Source of the DNA: Anaerolineales bacterium
Lineage (GTDB): Bacteria > Chloroflexota > Anaerolineae > Anaerolineales > UBA11579
Direction: 5' to 3'
NCBI GenBank assembly: GCA_016935415.1
Contig: JAFGRA010000360.1
Location: forward strand, 1 to 42,453
Length of the DNA stretch: 42,453 bases
Part shown: positions 27,270 through 34,573 of the stretch, piece after piece
Layout: every line of letters begins with the position of its first letter
Numbering within the stretch: position 1 is the first letter of the stretch
Notes under the pieces: generated by a model
What the model saw: the letters and a program-made list of their open reading frames with translations, nothing else
Databases searched by the model: none
What the model was told of the DNA's origin: nothing
Made by a program: the position numbers and the translations under genes

Positions 27270-28487
27270 TCAACCCTTGGCCTCTGTAAGCAGTCGCTCT
27301 TGCACGGCATCCAGTACACGCTGTGATGCCTGCCCGTCCAGCGGGCCGACAAAACGATCTAAATAACGTTGACGGGCGGCTTCATCAAATCCAAAATCGC
27401 CAAATTGCTGCCGGGCAAAATTCTGCAAGAAACTGGCTAAAGGCACCCGGGTAACCGCACCGGGCGCATCCCACAAATCCGAGAAATTATGCTGCAATTC
27501 GGTATATAAAACAGCGGTATCTCGATCTGGCAGGCGCACTTCCACGTAGGGCACGGCCGCAGCCAGCGCCTCGGTCGCCACAACACTATTGAAACCCACC
27601 GCTAGGTCAGCAATCTTCAAAAGTTTGAGGATCGTGGCGGGGTAGAAGCTTACATCATAAAAAACCTGGTCGGCGGCTGCGGTCTCTTCGGCGAGTAGCG
27701 GGTATTTCGAACGCGCCTTAACGGCCATCACCGCGTTTTGGTTGGTAGCAAAATGGCGCACGCGTGCGATCAAGTTCTTGTAATTCCACCCGCGCCAGAT
27801 ATAAGGCAGATATTCCCAGCGTAAATGATTCTTGAACTTCCACAATTGCTTGAGACGGCTGGATACGGTGAAAATATATTGGCAGTAAACGGTCGGCTGC
27901 AAGCGCCCACAGGCATCGCTGGGCAAGAAGAGCACGACCGGGCGGTCGGCAGGGATACCCAATTCGGCCCGTACCTGGCTTTCATCAAGCTGGGGAAGCA
28001 CATCCAGTTCGGGAAAGCCAACCGGCACACTGATCGCCTCCAACTGCGCTTGCGTTCCAACAGAAAGCGCCTGTCCGGAATTTTCCAGGAACTGCACATA
28101 CCAGTCCACCCAATCGCTGGTGTAGGCACAAAACAGATCGGCGGTCAGAAAGTTGGCAATCTCGCGATTGGCTAAAAAGGAATCCAGGGCACGCTGCACG
28201 TGTACCCAGGGTTTTGTTTTTTCAATGCCATAATAGGCAGGCGGTGCCCCAGCGATCACGCAGTCCACCTGCTCTGCCAGGGTTTCAAGTTCTTTGAAAT
28301 CTTCAATGGCAATGATCTCCGTCTGCCCGTTAGCGTAGGTCGGGATCAAATCCTGCTCAGCTTCCGAATCGAAGCGGTGCCAGCAGGTCACCTGCCAGCC
28401 GCGTCCCAAGGCCGCATCAATGATCGGGGCGAGGTGACGGTAATCGTAGATGCGCCCAATCGGAATGCCCAGGCGGACGGTACTCAT
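27270..28487 (-). CDS. GT-B-like putative glycan transferase, paralogue 1
   Basis: A 405-residue protein with no clear standard family. It opens RLGIPIGRIYDYRHLAPIID and has VVLFLPSDACGRLQPTVYCQ, then VMAVKARSKYPLLAEETAAA, IADLAVGFNSVVATEALAAAVPYVEV and ends YLDRFVGPLDGQASQRVLDA. The second half resembles CDP-glycerol glycerophosphotransferase-like and capsule GT-B proteins (solitary S/T-x3-EA and DGxAS-R motifs). It is homologous to the next gene upstream, most clearly in the last 40 residues. Flanked by overlaps between that paralogue and legF, it is a candidate for the enzyme that uses the CMP-nonulosonate; this is inference from position. No membrane segments seen. Confidence 0.6.
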   Translation of the reverse strand: MSTVRLGIPIGRIYDYRHLAPIIDAALGRGWQVTCWHRFDSEAEQDLIPTYANGQTEIIAIEDFKELETLAEQVDCVIAGAPPAYYGIEKTKPWVHVQRALDSFLANREIANFLTADLFCAYTSDWVDWYVQFLENSGQALSVGTQAQLEAISVPVGFPELDVLPQLDESQVRAELGIPADRPVVLFLPSDACGRLQPTVYCQYIFTVSSRLKQLWKFKNHLRWEYLPYIWRGWNYKNLIARVRHFATNQNAVMAVKARSKYPLLAEETAAADQVFYDVSFYPATILKLLKIADLAVGFNSVVATEALAAAVPYVEVRLPDRDTAVLYTELQHNFSDLWDAPGAVTRVPLASFLQNFARQQFGDFGFDEAARQRYLDRFVGPLDGQASQRVLDAVQERLLTEAKG

Positions 28488-29770
28488 CGAATCACCTCCG
28501 GTTGGGCAACGCGTGCTTCAACTGCATCAAGCACACGGCGGCTGGCCTGGTGATCGATCGGTCCGACATATTTCTCCAAGAAATTCTGGCGGGCCTGAGC
28601 GTCGATCTTGAAGGTATCCAGAGCGTAGGTGGGCAACTGCTCGATAGCATCTGGGATTGACAGCCAGCGGTTGACGCCCACGAAATTGTAAGGGCCTTGC
28701 GCTATGCTGCTCCACCAGCGCGTCGGGTAAGGCGGCCGTTCACCATATTTGGCAAAGGGGCTAGGCCGGTGGATGCACAGCGCGGGAACACCAGCGTAGG
28801 CCGCTTCGAGCGTAGCCGTGCTATAAAAGTGGATGCACAGATCAGCAATCGCCAACGCTTCAAAGATCGTGGCCGGGTCGTTTTCATCGTCGTAGAGCAC
28901 CTTGTCGGCGACTGCGGCCAGCGAGGGCCGTACCGGGTCTTTCTTGCGCCCCTTGACCAGCAAGTAAGCTCCGTTGTGCTGACTGAACTGGCTCAGGACG
29001 TGATTGAGGTACGCATCGTTCCAGCCGCGCCATGCCCAGGAGAAATGCTCGAAGAACAGCGCCGGGGATTCGTGCACCCCACCCCAGAATAGTTTCTTGA
29101 GTTGTTGGGCACGCGTCTCGGCCATGAAGAACAACGACCAGTAATCGGAGAGGTTAGCAAGCGGGATCGGCAGCACCAGCACGACCGGCTGCTCGGCGGG
29201 TATTCCCCAGCGTTGGCGGACTTCCTGCGGGTCGATTTTAGCGAACTGGTCGAACTGCGGCGCGCCGGCAAAAGCGATTTTGCCTGCAACCGCTTCGCCA
29301 TATTCTTCCCGCTTACCCTGCCCACTCAAGGCGTAGATTTCGGCAGAAAGATCCAACCAGTAAGGTGTATACAGGCACACTAAATCAGAGGTGCCAAAAA
29401 CGCTCTGCTTGCCCGAATTAGCAAGCGTATCGACGCCGACCTGCAAGGTGACGAACAGGCTATCCGGCAGATCGGCACCAAATTTGGCGTAGTGTCCTCT
29501 TTCCTGGGTGCTGATGATCGCGTCCGGCTGCAACTGGGCAATCAACCTTTCCAAAGCGGCGTAACCGGTAAAAGGAAAACTTTCCACCTTTGTACGCAAG
29601 GCCGCGGGTAGATCAGCCTCCGTGGCATCCAGATGCGCCTTGGGGTCACCGGCGGCTGAGATTTGCCCCAGCAAGCAAAACACCTGATAGCCGCTCCGCA
29701 ACGTTTCAGCGATTACCGGCGCGAGGTAACGCACCAGGTTGCCGCGGTCGATCAAGAAAGCAACCTTCAC
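28484..29770 (-). CDS. GT-B-like putative glycan transferase, paralogue 2
   Basis: A 428-residue cytoplasmic protein, GTG start at 29770 (GTGA overlap with the regulator's stop). It begins KVAFLIDRGNLVRYLAPVIA, with later AIISTQERGHYAKF, VVLVLPIPLANLSDYWSLFF, AYLLVKGRKKDPVRPSLAAV, IADLCIHFYSTATLEAAYAGVP and the C-terminus FLEKYVGPIDHQASRRVLDA. The C-terminal block aligns with the neighbour's YLDRFVGPLDGQASQRVLDA, and the N-termini (VRYLAPVIAE against YRHLAPIIDA) also match, so the pair arose by tandem duplication. The overall fold is GT-B-like, as in glycerophosphotransferase or capsule transferase families. Activity is unassigned. Confidence 0.6.
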   Translation of the reverse strand: MKVAFLIDRGNLVRYLAPVIAETLRSGYQVFCLLGQISAAGDPKAHLDATEADLPAALRTKVESFPFTGYAALERLIAQLQPDAIISTQERGHYAKFGADLPDSLFVTLQVGVDTLANSGKQSVFGTSDLVCLYTPYWLDLSAEIYALSGQGKREEYGEAVAGKIAFAGAPQFDQFAKIDPQEVRQRWGIPAEQPVVLVLPIPLANLSDYWSLFFMAETRAQQLKKLFWGGVHESPALFFEHFSWAWRGWNDAYLNHVLSQFSQHNGAYLLVKGRKKDPVRPSLAAVADKVLYDDENDPATIFEALAIADLCIHFYSTATLEAAYAGVPALCIHRPSPFAKYGERPPYPTRWWSSIAQGPYNFVGVNRWLSIPDAIEQLPTYALDTFKIDAQARQNFLEKYVGPIDHQASRRVLDAVEARVAQPEVIR

Positions 29771-30243
29771 GCCTGGCTCCCTTTGCCATCCTGATGGCGA
29801 TAAAGTTCATAGCCGTAACCATTGTCTTTCACACACCACTCTCGGGCTTTTTCATCAAGTGCGATACCAGCTTCGATACAGGTCAGGCGCATGATGTCCA
29901 TGGTTTCACCTTTGCCGCGCAGCCATACGTGTTCAATGCCTTTAGCTTCCATATCCCGCACAATCATATTGGCTTGTTTGCGCAGGCGATTGTAGACCTT
30001 GAGTGCATCCCCAAAATAGCGCGTGGCACGCTGCGCCAACGCAGCCAGCCCTTCCGGGGTGAGGTTGTATTGCAGGCGGTTGCGATCCATGCGTGTGGCT
30101 TTGATGTAACCGATCTTGACCAGGCGCTTGATGTACCAATTCACACTGCCCACCGCAATGTCTAGTTGGGCAGCCAACCCGGCCTGGGTGACTTCTTCGT
30201 CTTCGGAGATAGCCTGTAAAAGGCGGTATTCGCGTTCCTTCAT
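29767..30243 (-). CDS. Winged-helix regulator with C-terminal extension (MarR_EPS-like)
   Basis: A 158-residue protein. Residues 1-75 are a winged helix (YRLLQAISEDEEVTQAGLAAQL, VGSVNWYIKRLVKIGYIKAT, then LQYNLTPEGLAAL as the wing), much like the EPS-associated MarR-type regulators that occur in exopolysaccharide loci. Residues 100-158 (IEHVWLRGKGETMDIMRL and EWCVKDNGYGYELYR) form a separate small domain. In related regulators this region is a Rossmann-like GxGExAE segment, and RGKGETMDI could be a diverged version. Placed second in the operon, it probably senses a pathway metabolite and controls this locus. DNA target and ligand are unknown. Confidence 0.72.
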   Translation of the reverse strand: MKEREYRLLQAISEDEEVTQAGLAAQLDIAVGSVNWYIKRLVKIGYIKATRMDRNRLQYNLTPEGLAALAQRATRYFGDALKVYNRLRKQANMIVRDMEAKGIEHVWLRGKGETMDIMRLTCIEAGIALDEKAREWCVKDNGYGYELYRHQDGKGSQA

Positions 30244-30273
30244 CTAATCTCTGCGCCGTTCAAACACAGGCGC

Positions 30274-31485
30274 TCAGTCCTCCAACGCCGCGGCCAGTTC
30301 CTGGCACACGATCTCGACCTGCGCTTCGGTCATCACACTGGAGAACGGGATAGCCAGACCGCGCTTTCCGAGGTCCTCGGTGACCGGATAATCACCTTCC
30401 TGATAGCCGAATTGTTCGACCATGAAGGGTTGTAGGTGAATGGGGGCGAAATACGGGCGGGCCGGAATGCCGCGCTCGGCCAATTTGTGGATCAGGGCAT
30501 CGCGGTCGATCTCAGGCGTGACGCGAACGACATACACAAACCAACTCATGCGGGTAGTAGTGTCCAAAATCTGAGGGGTTTCCACCAGGGCGAGGTCGCC
30601 CAACCGTTGTTCGTACCACTCAGCCACCTGGGCGCGCTTGGCAAGCATTTCATCCAGGCGCGTAGCCTGGATATGCCCCAACGCGGCACTGATCTCATCC
30701 AGGCGATAATTGTAGCCCAGGTGGGTGTGCGCCAGCCAGGTATCCCCGGGGGCACGGCCCTGGTTGCGCAGGGCGCTCATAAACGCGGCCGCTTCGGCAT
30801 CGTTGGTAACCACCATGCCGCCTTCACCGGTGGTCATCTGCTTGTTGGGATAAAAAGCAAATACGGCGTAATCAGCCTGCGAGCCAGCCTTGCTGCCTTT
30901 GTACTCCGCGCCAATCGCTTCGCAGGCATCCTCAATGATCTTTAGGTTGTGGTCTTCGGCCATCGCCAGCAACGGATCGAGGTCGGCCGGTTGGCCGAAC
31001 ACATCCACCGGCAGGATCGCCTTGAGTTCACCGGCGGCTTCTGCACCTTTACGCGGCAACCACTTGGCCGCGGCAGCGCCACCGGTCTTTAGATCATCCA
31101 CAGCCTGCCGCACCTGCGCTACGTCGATATTACCGCTGGCCGGGTCAACGTCCACGAAAACGGGAATGGCGCGTTCGAACAACAGCACATTACTTGACGC
31201 CACGAATGAAAACGGGGTGGTGATCACCAGGTCACCCGGCCCGATCCCGGCAGCGCGCACGCACAGGTGCAATCCAGCCGTACCGGAATTGACCGTCAGG
31301 GCATGCTCGACGCCGGCGTAAGCGGCAATCGTGTCTTCAAAGTTTTGGGTTTCCGACCCCATGCTCAACCAGCGGCTTTGCAGCACAACGTTGACGGCTT
31401 CAACTTCCACCGCGGTAATGTCGGGCGAAGACAGGGGAACTTTATATTGTGATTCGGCAGCCAAACTCTGAGATTCTTTACGCAA
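30274..31485 (-). CDS. legC: DegT/DnrJ/EryC1 PLP aminotransferase (LegC role)
   Basis: A 403-residue PLP-dependent aminotransferase. VPLSSPDITAVEVEAVNVVL opens the fold, TVNSGTAGLHLCVRAAG binds the PLP phosphate, IIEDACEAIGAEYKG carries the Asp and Ala of the cofactor site, and FYPNKQMTTGEGGMV holds the Schiff-base lysine (about 215). This family aminates 4-keto-6-deoxy sugars; with the LegB-like dehydratase in the operon, the 4-amination step of legionaminic synthesis (LegC) is the natural role. Perosamine synthases look similar. The start is TTG at 31485, well supported by AAGGAG with about seven bases of spacing. Residues 133-155 contain an Ala/Gly-rich insertion. First gene of the operon. 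Confidence 0.85.
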   Translation of the reverse strand: MRKESQSLAAESQYKVPLSSPDITAVEVEAVNVVLQSRWLSMGSETQNFEDTIAAYAGVEHALTVNSGTAGLHLCVRAAGIGPGDLVITTPFSFVASSNVLLFERAIPVFVDVDPASGNIDVAQVRQAVDDLKTGGAAAAKWLPRKGAEAAGELKAILPVDVFGQPADLDPLLAMAEDHNLKIIEDACEAIGAEYKGSKAGSQADYAVFAFYPNKQMTTGEGGMVVTNDAEAAAFMSALRNQGRAPGDTWLAHTHLGYNYRLDEISAALGHIQATRLDEMLAKRAQVAEWYEQRLGDLALVETPQILDTTTRMSWFVYVVRVTPEIDRDALIHKLAERGIPARPYFAPIHLQPFMVEQFGYQEGDYPVTEDLGKRGLAIPFSSVMTEAQVEIVCQELAAALED

Positions 31486-31573
31486 GGGAGACTCCTTTGG
31501 GATAACCGGTAGCGAGAAGCATACACCGTATTAGGTATTGACAGTAGGCTTAGCATCTACATTCAGAAAATGA

Positions 31574-31602
31574 ATTCTCGCATGGAAGTGGGGAATTGTC
31601 AA
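31574..31602 (-). promoter_or_regulatory. Putative sigma70-type promoter of the glycan operon
   Basis: On the minus strand TTGACA (31597-31602, perfect -35) is followed after exactly 17 bases by GAGAAT (31574-31579, four of six). Transcription would begin near 31567, leaving an untranslated leader of about 80 bases before the TTG start of the aminotransferase. It is the best promoter-like match upstream of the first gene. The -10 is not ideal, so activation by a regulator is possible. Seen in sequence; activity inferred. Confidence 0.45.
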
Positions 31603-31855
31603 GGAGCGGGAAAGTGAGGGATTAGAAATTACAGATGGCAAATTGCAAGGTGCACGATGCAAGATGCATTTGCGAATTATGAATTAGATATACAACTTCT
31701 ATCTGCCACTCAAAACACCTTGGTGCCTGAGTGCCTCGGTGTCCTATCACACTGATTGTCTAGTCGCATCCCCTCAATTCACAATTTTGTAAGCCTTGGA
31801 TTTAGATCTATCCGGCGGGAGTCTACCAGAGAAAACCATGATAGAATGAACGAAG
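31603..31855. repeat. Intergenic region with low-complexity repeat words
   Basis: Between the glycan-operon promoter and the divergent response regulator there is no gene. It holds short near-repeats (AAATTGCAAGGTGCACGATG, then GCAAGATGCATTTGCGAATT and ATGAATTAGA) and a CACCTTGGTGCCTGAGTGCC stretch near 31715-31745. The latter is related in reverse orientation to the CACCAAGTCACGAAG module of the 4757-5038 island. A TAGAAT (about 31842) lies eight bases before the response regulator's ATG and could be a -10 for a nearly leaderless mRNA, but no good -35 is visible. Confidence 0.4.
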
Positions 31856-32929
31856 ATGGCCGCACACCGAATCCTAATCGTAGACGACCAGCGTGAAGTC
31901 GCCAGAGTGTTCCGATCGGGGCTGGAAAGCCTGCAAGCCGATTTCGATATCAGCGATGTGCTCTCCGGCGAAGAAGCGTTGCTAGAATTATCCCGGGGAC
32001 CAGTAGACTTGCTGGTCTCTGATGTGCGCCTGCCGGGAATCACTGGTCTGGAGTTGATGGGTAAATTCAAAGTCCTCAATCCAGAGCTGAAAGTCGTGCT
32101 GATCAGCGGCGTAACCGATCCCAAGATCCGCAGAGAAGTAGCTCAAGCCGGCGCTGATGCCTTTTTCTTCAAGCCGGTCGAATTGGCCGATTTCCTCGAC
32201 GCGGTCGAACGCATCTTAGGTCTGGTCGAAACCATCCTACCCCACGAACTTGAAATCGCCCAGGAAGAAATCCTGGAAAGCGAACTCGGCACCGAGGGCT
32301 TGTCCGAGCATATTGCCCGGCTGCGCCAGGAATTGGATGCTACTGCTACCCTGCTGTTGAGCGATACCGGCCAGACCGTAGTCAGCGCCGGGAACCTGCC
32401 AGAAGCAGCCGTCAAGGCGCAACTCACCGAAAAGATCCTGCCGCTCTTCAGCGCTGGATTGCGCGTCTCGCGGGAAATCGGCAATCCGACCCCGGAAAAC
32501 TTGCTCAGTTTCAAAGGCAATGGCTTCGACATCTTCTTCTCCCACGTTGGGGAAGCCTACGCCCTGCTGACCATCACCAATCACAGCGACCAGACTGACA
32601 GCCAAACCCTTGGGGAAATCGCTTCGAAAACCGGCCAAACCGCCAAAGAAATCCTCAAAGTACTCTCCAAGCTGGGCGTCTCCCTGCACGAACCGGAATC
32701 GTTAAAAGAACAGGCCCCGCCCGAACCCACCATCGAAGCAGAGGATGTTTCCATCGATCCAGAACTGGACGGCATTCTCGACACGGCCAATTTCAAGAAA
32801 GAAGAGGTCGATGCCTTCTGGGAATCGATGTCGGAGAAGAAAGTCAACGATCAGGTTTATGGTGGAGACTCCCTATCTTACGATCAGGCCCAGCAACTTG
32901 GCCTGACTCCTTCCGAAGAAGAAAAATAG
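31856..32929 (+). CDS. Response regulator with roadblock-like C-terminal domain
   Basis: A 357-residue protein. Residues 4-120 are a CheY-like receiver: ILIVDDQREVA with the acidic pair, LLVSDVRLPGITGLELM with phosphoacceptor Asp56, VVLISGVTD with Ser84, and FFFKPVEL with Lys106. There is no DNA-binding domain. Residues 140-275 (LSEHIARLRQELDATATLLLSDTGQTVVSAG, partial; FDIFFSHVGEAYALLTITN) look like a roadblock/LC7 fold, which in bacteria pairs with small GTPases or polarity proteins. A disordered acidic tail follows. No kinase is adjacent. It likely acts through protein-protein contacts, not as a transcription factor. No strong ribosome site is visible. Confidence 0.78.
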   Translation: MAAHRILIVDDQREVARVFRSGLESLQADFDISDVLSGEEALLELSRGPVDLLVSDVRLPGITGLELMGKFKVLNPELKVVLISGVTDPKIRREVAQAGADAFFFKPVELADFLDAVERILGLVETILPHELEIAQEEILESELGTEGLSEHIARLRQELDATATLLLSDTGQTVVSAGNLPEAAVKAQLTEKILPLFSAGLRVSREIGNPTPENLLSFKGNGFDIFFSHVGEAYALLTITNHSDQTDSQTLGEIASKTGQTAKEILKVLSKLGVSLHEPESLKEQAPPEPTIEAEDVSIDPELDGILDTANFKKEEVDAFWESMSEKKVNDQVYGGDSLSYDQAQQLGLTPSEEEK

Positions 32930-32931
32930 TA

Positions 32932-32960
32932 TTGTCGCAACCCTTTGCATGTGATACAAT
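32932..32960 (+). promoter_or_regulatory. Promoter of tRNA-Gln
   Basis: TTGTCG (32932-32937) and TACAAT (32955-32960) are separated by exactly 17 bases, a good sigma70-type promoter. Transcription would start near 32967, about 23 bases before the mature tRNA 5' end. It lies directly after the response regulator's stop codon, so the tRNA has its own start. Motifs seen; activity inferred. Confidence 0.6.
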
Positions 32961-32989
32961 TTGCCCGCTTGGAAATCCAAGTATAAGTT

Positions 32990-33060
32990 TGGGGCGTGGT
33001 GCAATGGTAGCACACCGGACTTTGAATCCGTTGATCTAGGTTCGATCCCTAGCGCCCCGG
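32990..33060 (+). tRNA. tRNA-Gln (anticodon TTG)
   Basis: A 71-base cloverleaf with acceptor TGGGGCG pairing CGCCCCG (T1-G72 pair, as usual for bacterial tRNA-Gln with U1). The D stem is GTGC/GCAC, the anticodon stem CCGGA/TCCGT (one mismatch at the base), and the anticodon loop CTTTGAA gives TTG. The T arm is CTAGG-TTCGATC-CCTAG and the discriminator is G. The CCA end is not encoded. It reads CAA codons and, through wobble, CAG. Confidence 0.95.
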
Positions 33061-33142
33061 CTAAGTAATGGTACGTGAGGAACGTAACAACAGTCGTGTC
33101 AGACACAGACCCTGATTTAGAAAAACGATCAAGTTCTTCCAG

Positions 33143-33192
33143 AACGGCGAGCCGAGTATTGCTGTTATAGCAGTGCATGGCTCGCCGTTTTG
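33143..33192 (+). terminator. Long hairpin between tRNA-Gln and glmU, possible terminator
   Basis: AACGGCGAGCC (33143-33153) pairs perfectly with GGCTCGCCGTT (33179-33189), with a further TGCT/AGCA pair inside the loop. The stem ends in TTTTGAG, so only four U residues follow. It could terminate transcription from the tRNA-Gln promoter or be a structured leader of glmU. I see no known riboswitch consensus. The rest of the 33061-33229 gap holds no gene. Confidence 0.45.
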
Positions 33193-33229
33193 AGATTTTG
33201 GATACATTGATATTAAAGAGGTTGAGTAC

Positions 33230-34573
33230 ATGAAAATAGCCACCGTACTGCTCGCGGCCGGTGAAGGCACGCGCATGAAATCCAACACCAACAAAGTCCT
33301 CCATCCCTTGCTGGGCAAGCCGCTGGTCTGGCACAGTTTGCAAGCCGTCAAAGCCGTCACCCCCGAGTTACCGGTGGTCGTGATCGGCAACGGAGCCGAA
33401 AGCGTACGCGAAGTCGTCGGCGACGCGGCCCAATTCGTCGTCCAGGTCGAGCGCCTGGGTACCGGTCACGCCGTAATGCAAGCCGAAGCAGTGCTGCGCG
33501 GCAAAGCCGACCTGGTATTGGTTGCTTACGCCGACATGCCCCTGCTGACCGCCGAAACTCTGCAAAAATTAGTGGCAGCGCAGCATGCCAACTCCGGCCC
33601 GGTCACCATGACCACGATCATCGCCGAAGACCCGCGCGGCTTTGGGCGCGTGGTGCGCGGCGGGGATGGCAGCGTACAAGCGATCGTCGAAGAAGCCGCC
33701 GCCACGCCCGAGCAATTGGAAATCCGCGAATTGAACGTCAGCCCATACTGCTTCGATGGCGAATGGCTGTGGGACGCCCTGCACCGCATCCCACTTTCCG
33801 CCAAAGGCGAATATTACCTGACCGATCTGATCGGTCTGGCTGTTGCAGACGGCGGCAAGGTGCAAGCTGTCGCCATGGAAGATCCTCAAGAAGCGATTGG
33901 CATCAACACGCGCGTACACCTGGCTGAAGCCGAGGCTGCCCTGCGGGAACGCCTCAACCGGCGCTGGATGCTGGCCGGGGTCAGCATGGTCGACCCGCAG
34001 TCGACCTACATTGAGCCGGGCGTGACCATTGGGCAGGACACCGTGATCTGGCCGAATACCTACCTGCAAGGTGACACCTACATCGGCCCGGACTGCACGA
34101 TTGGCCCCAACACGATCATCCGGGATACGCGCATCGGAGCCCGCTGCGAAGTGTTCTCCTCTGTGCTGGAAAGCGCCCAACTCGAAGACGAAGTCGACAT
34201 CGGCCCCTTCGGGCACCTGCGCAAGGGCGCTCACCTGGCTCAGGGCGTGCACATGGGCAACTTTGGCGAGGTCAAGAATTCATACCTCGGGCCAGGCGTC
34301 AAAATAGGACACTTCTCCTATCTTGGTGACGCCACGATTGATGAAAACGTGAACATCGGTGCGGGGACGATCACCTGCAATTATGACGGTGAAAAGAAGC
34401 ACCCCACCAAGATCGGCGCTAACGCCTTTATCGGCAGCGACACCATGCTGGTCGCCCCCCTCAATATTGGAGCAGGAGCTAAAACCGGCGCGGGTTCGGT
34501 AGTCACCAAAGACGTCCCCCCCAAGACAGTGGCCGTCGGCGTGCCTGCCCGGGTCGTGCGAAAGTTGGAATAG
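33230..34573 (+). CDS. glmU: Bifunctional UDP-GlcNAc pyrophosphorylase / GlcN-1-P acetyltransferase
   Basis: A 447-residue cytoplasmic enzyme making UDP-GlcNAc for peptidoglycan and glycans. The pyrophosphorylase domain (1-230) has LLAAGEGTRMKSNTNKVLHP, AYADMPLL and GTGHAV. The linker is NTRVHLAEAEAALR. The C-terminal left-handed beta-helix (from about 250) shows hexapeptide repeats, GPFGHLRKGAHLAQ, GNFGEVKNS, the catalytic His in IGHFSYLGDA (region), NIGAGTITCNYDG, and KTGAGSVVTKDVPP. Length is normal. An AGAGGT site lies about eight bases before ATG. The next gene starts at the base after the stop, so they form an operon with cdd. UDP-GlcNAc may also feed the glycan locus. Confidence 0.96.
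   Translation: MKIATVLLAAGEGTRMKSNTNKVLHPLLGKPLVWHSLQAVKAVTPELPVVVIGNGAESVREVVGDAAQFVVQVERLGTGHAVMQAEAVLRGKADLVLVAYADMPLLTAETLQKLVAAQHANSGPVTMTTIIAEDPRGFGRVVRGGDGSVQAIVEEAAATPEQLEIRELNVSPYCFDGEWLWDALHRIPLSAKGEYYLTDLIGLAVADGGKVQAVAMEDPQEAIGINTRVHLAEAEAALRERLNRRWMLAGVSMVDPQSTYIEPGVTIGQDTVIWPNTYLQGDTYIGPDCTIGPNTIIRDTRIGARCEVFSSVLESAQLEDEVDIGPFGHLRKGAHLAQGVHMGNFGEVKNSYLGPGVKIGHFSYLGDATIDENVNIGAGTITCNYDGEKKHPTKIGANAFIGSDTMLVAPLNIGAGAKTGAGSVVTKDVPPKTVAVGVPARVVRKLE

Noticed and set aside
31538-31566. Plus-strand promoter TTGACA-17-ATTCAG
   Set aside because: The -10 has almost no match to consensus, and the downstream gene is about 300 bases away.
33061-33229. glmS-type ribozyme or other riboswitch before glmU
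   Set aside because: The gap contains only a simple stem-loop; no glmS ribozyme core or known riboswitch consensus could be recognised.
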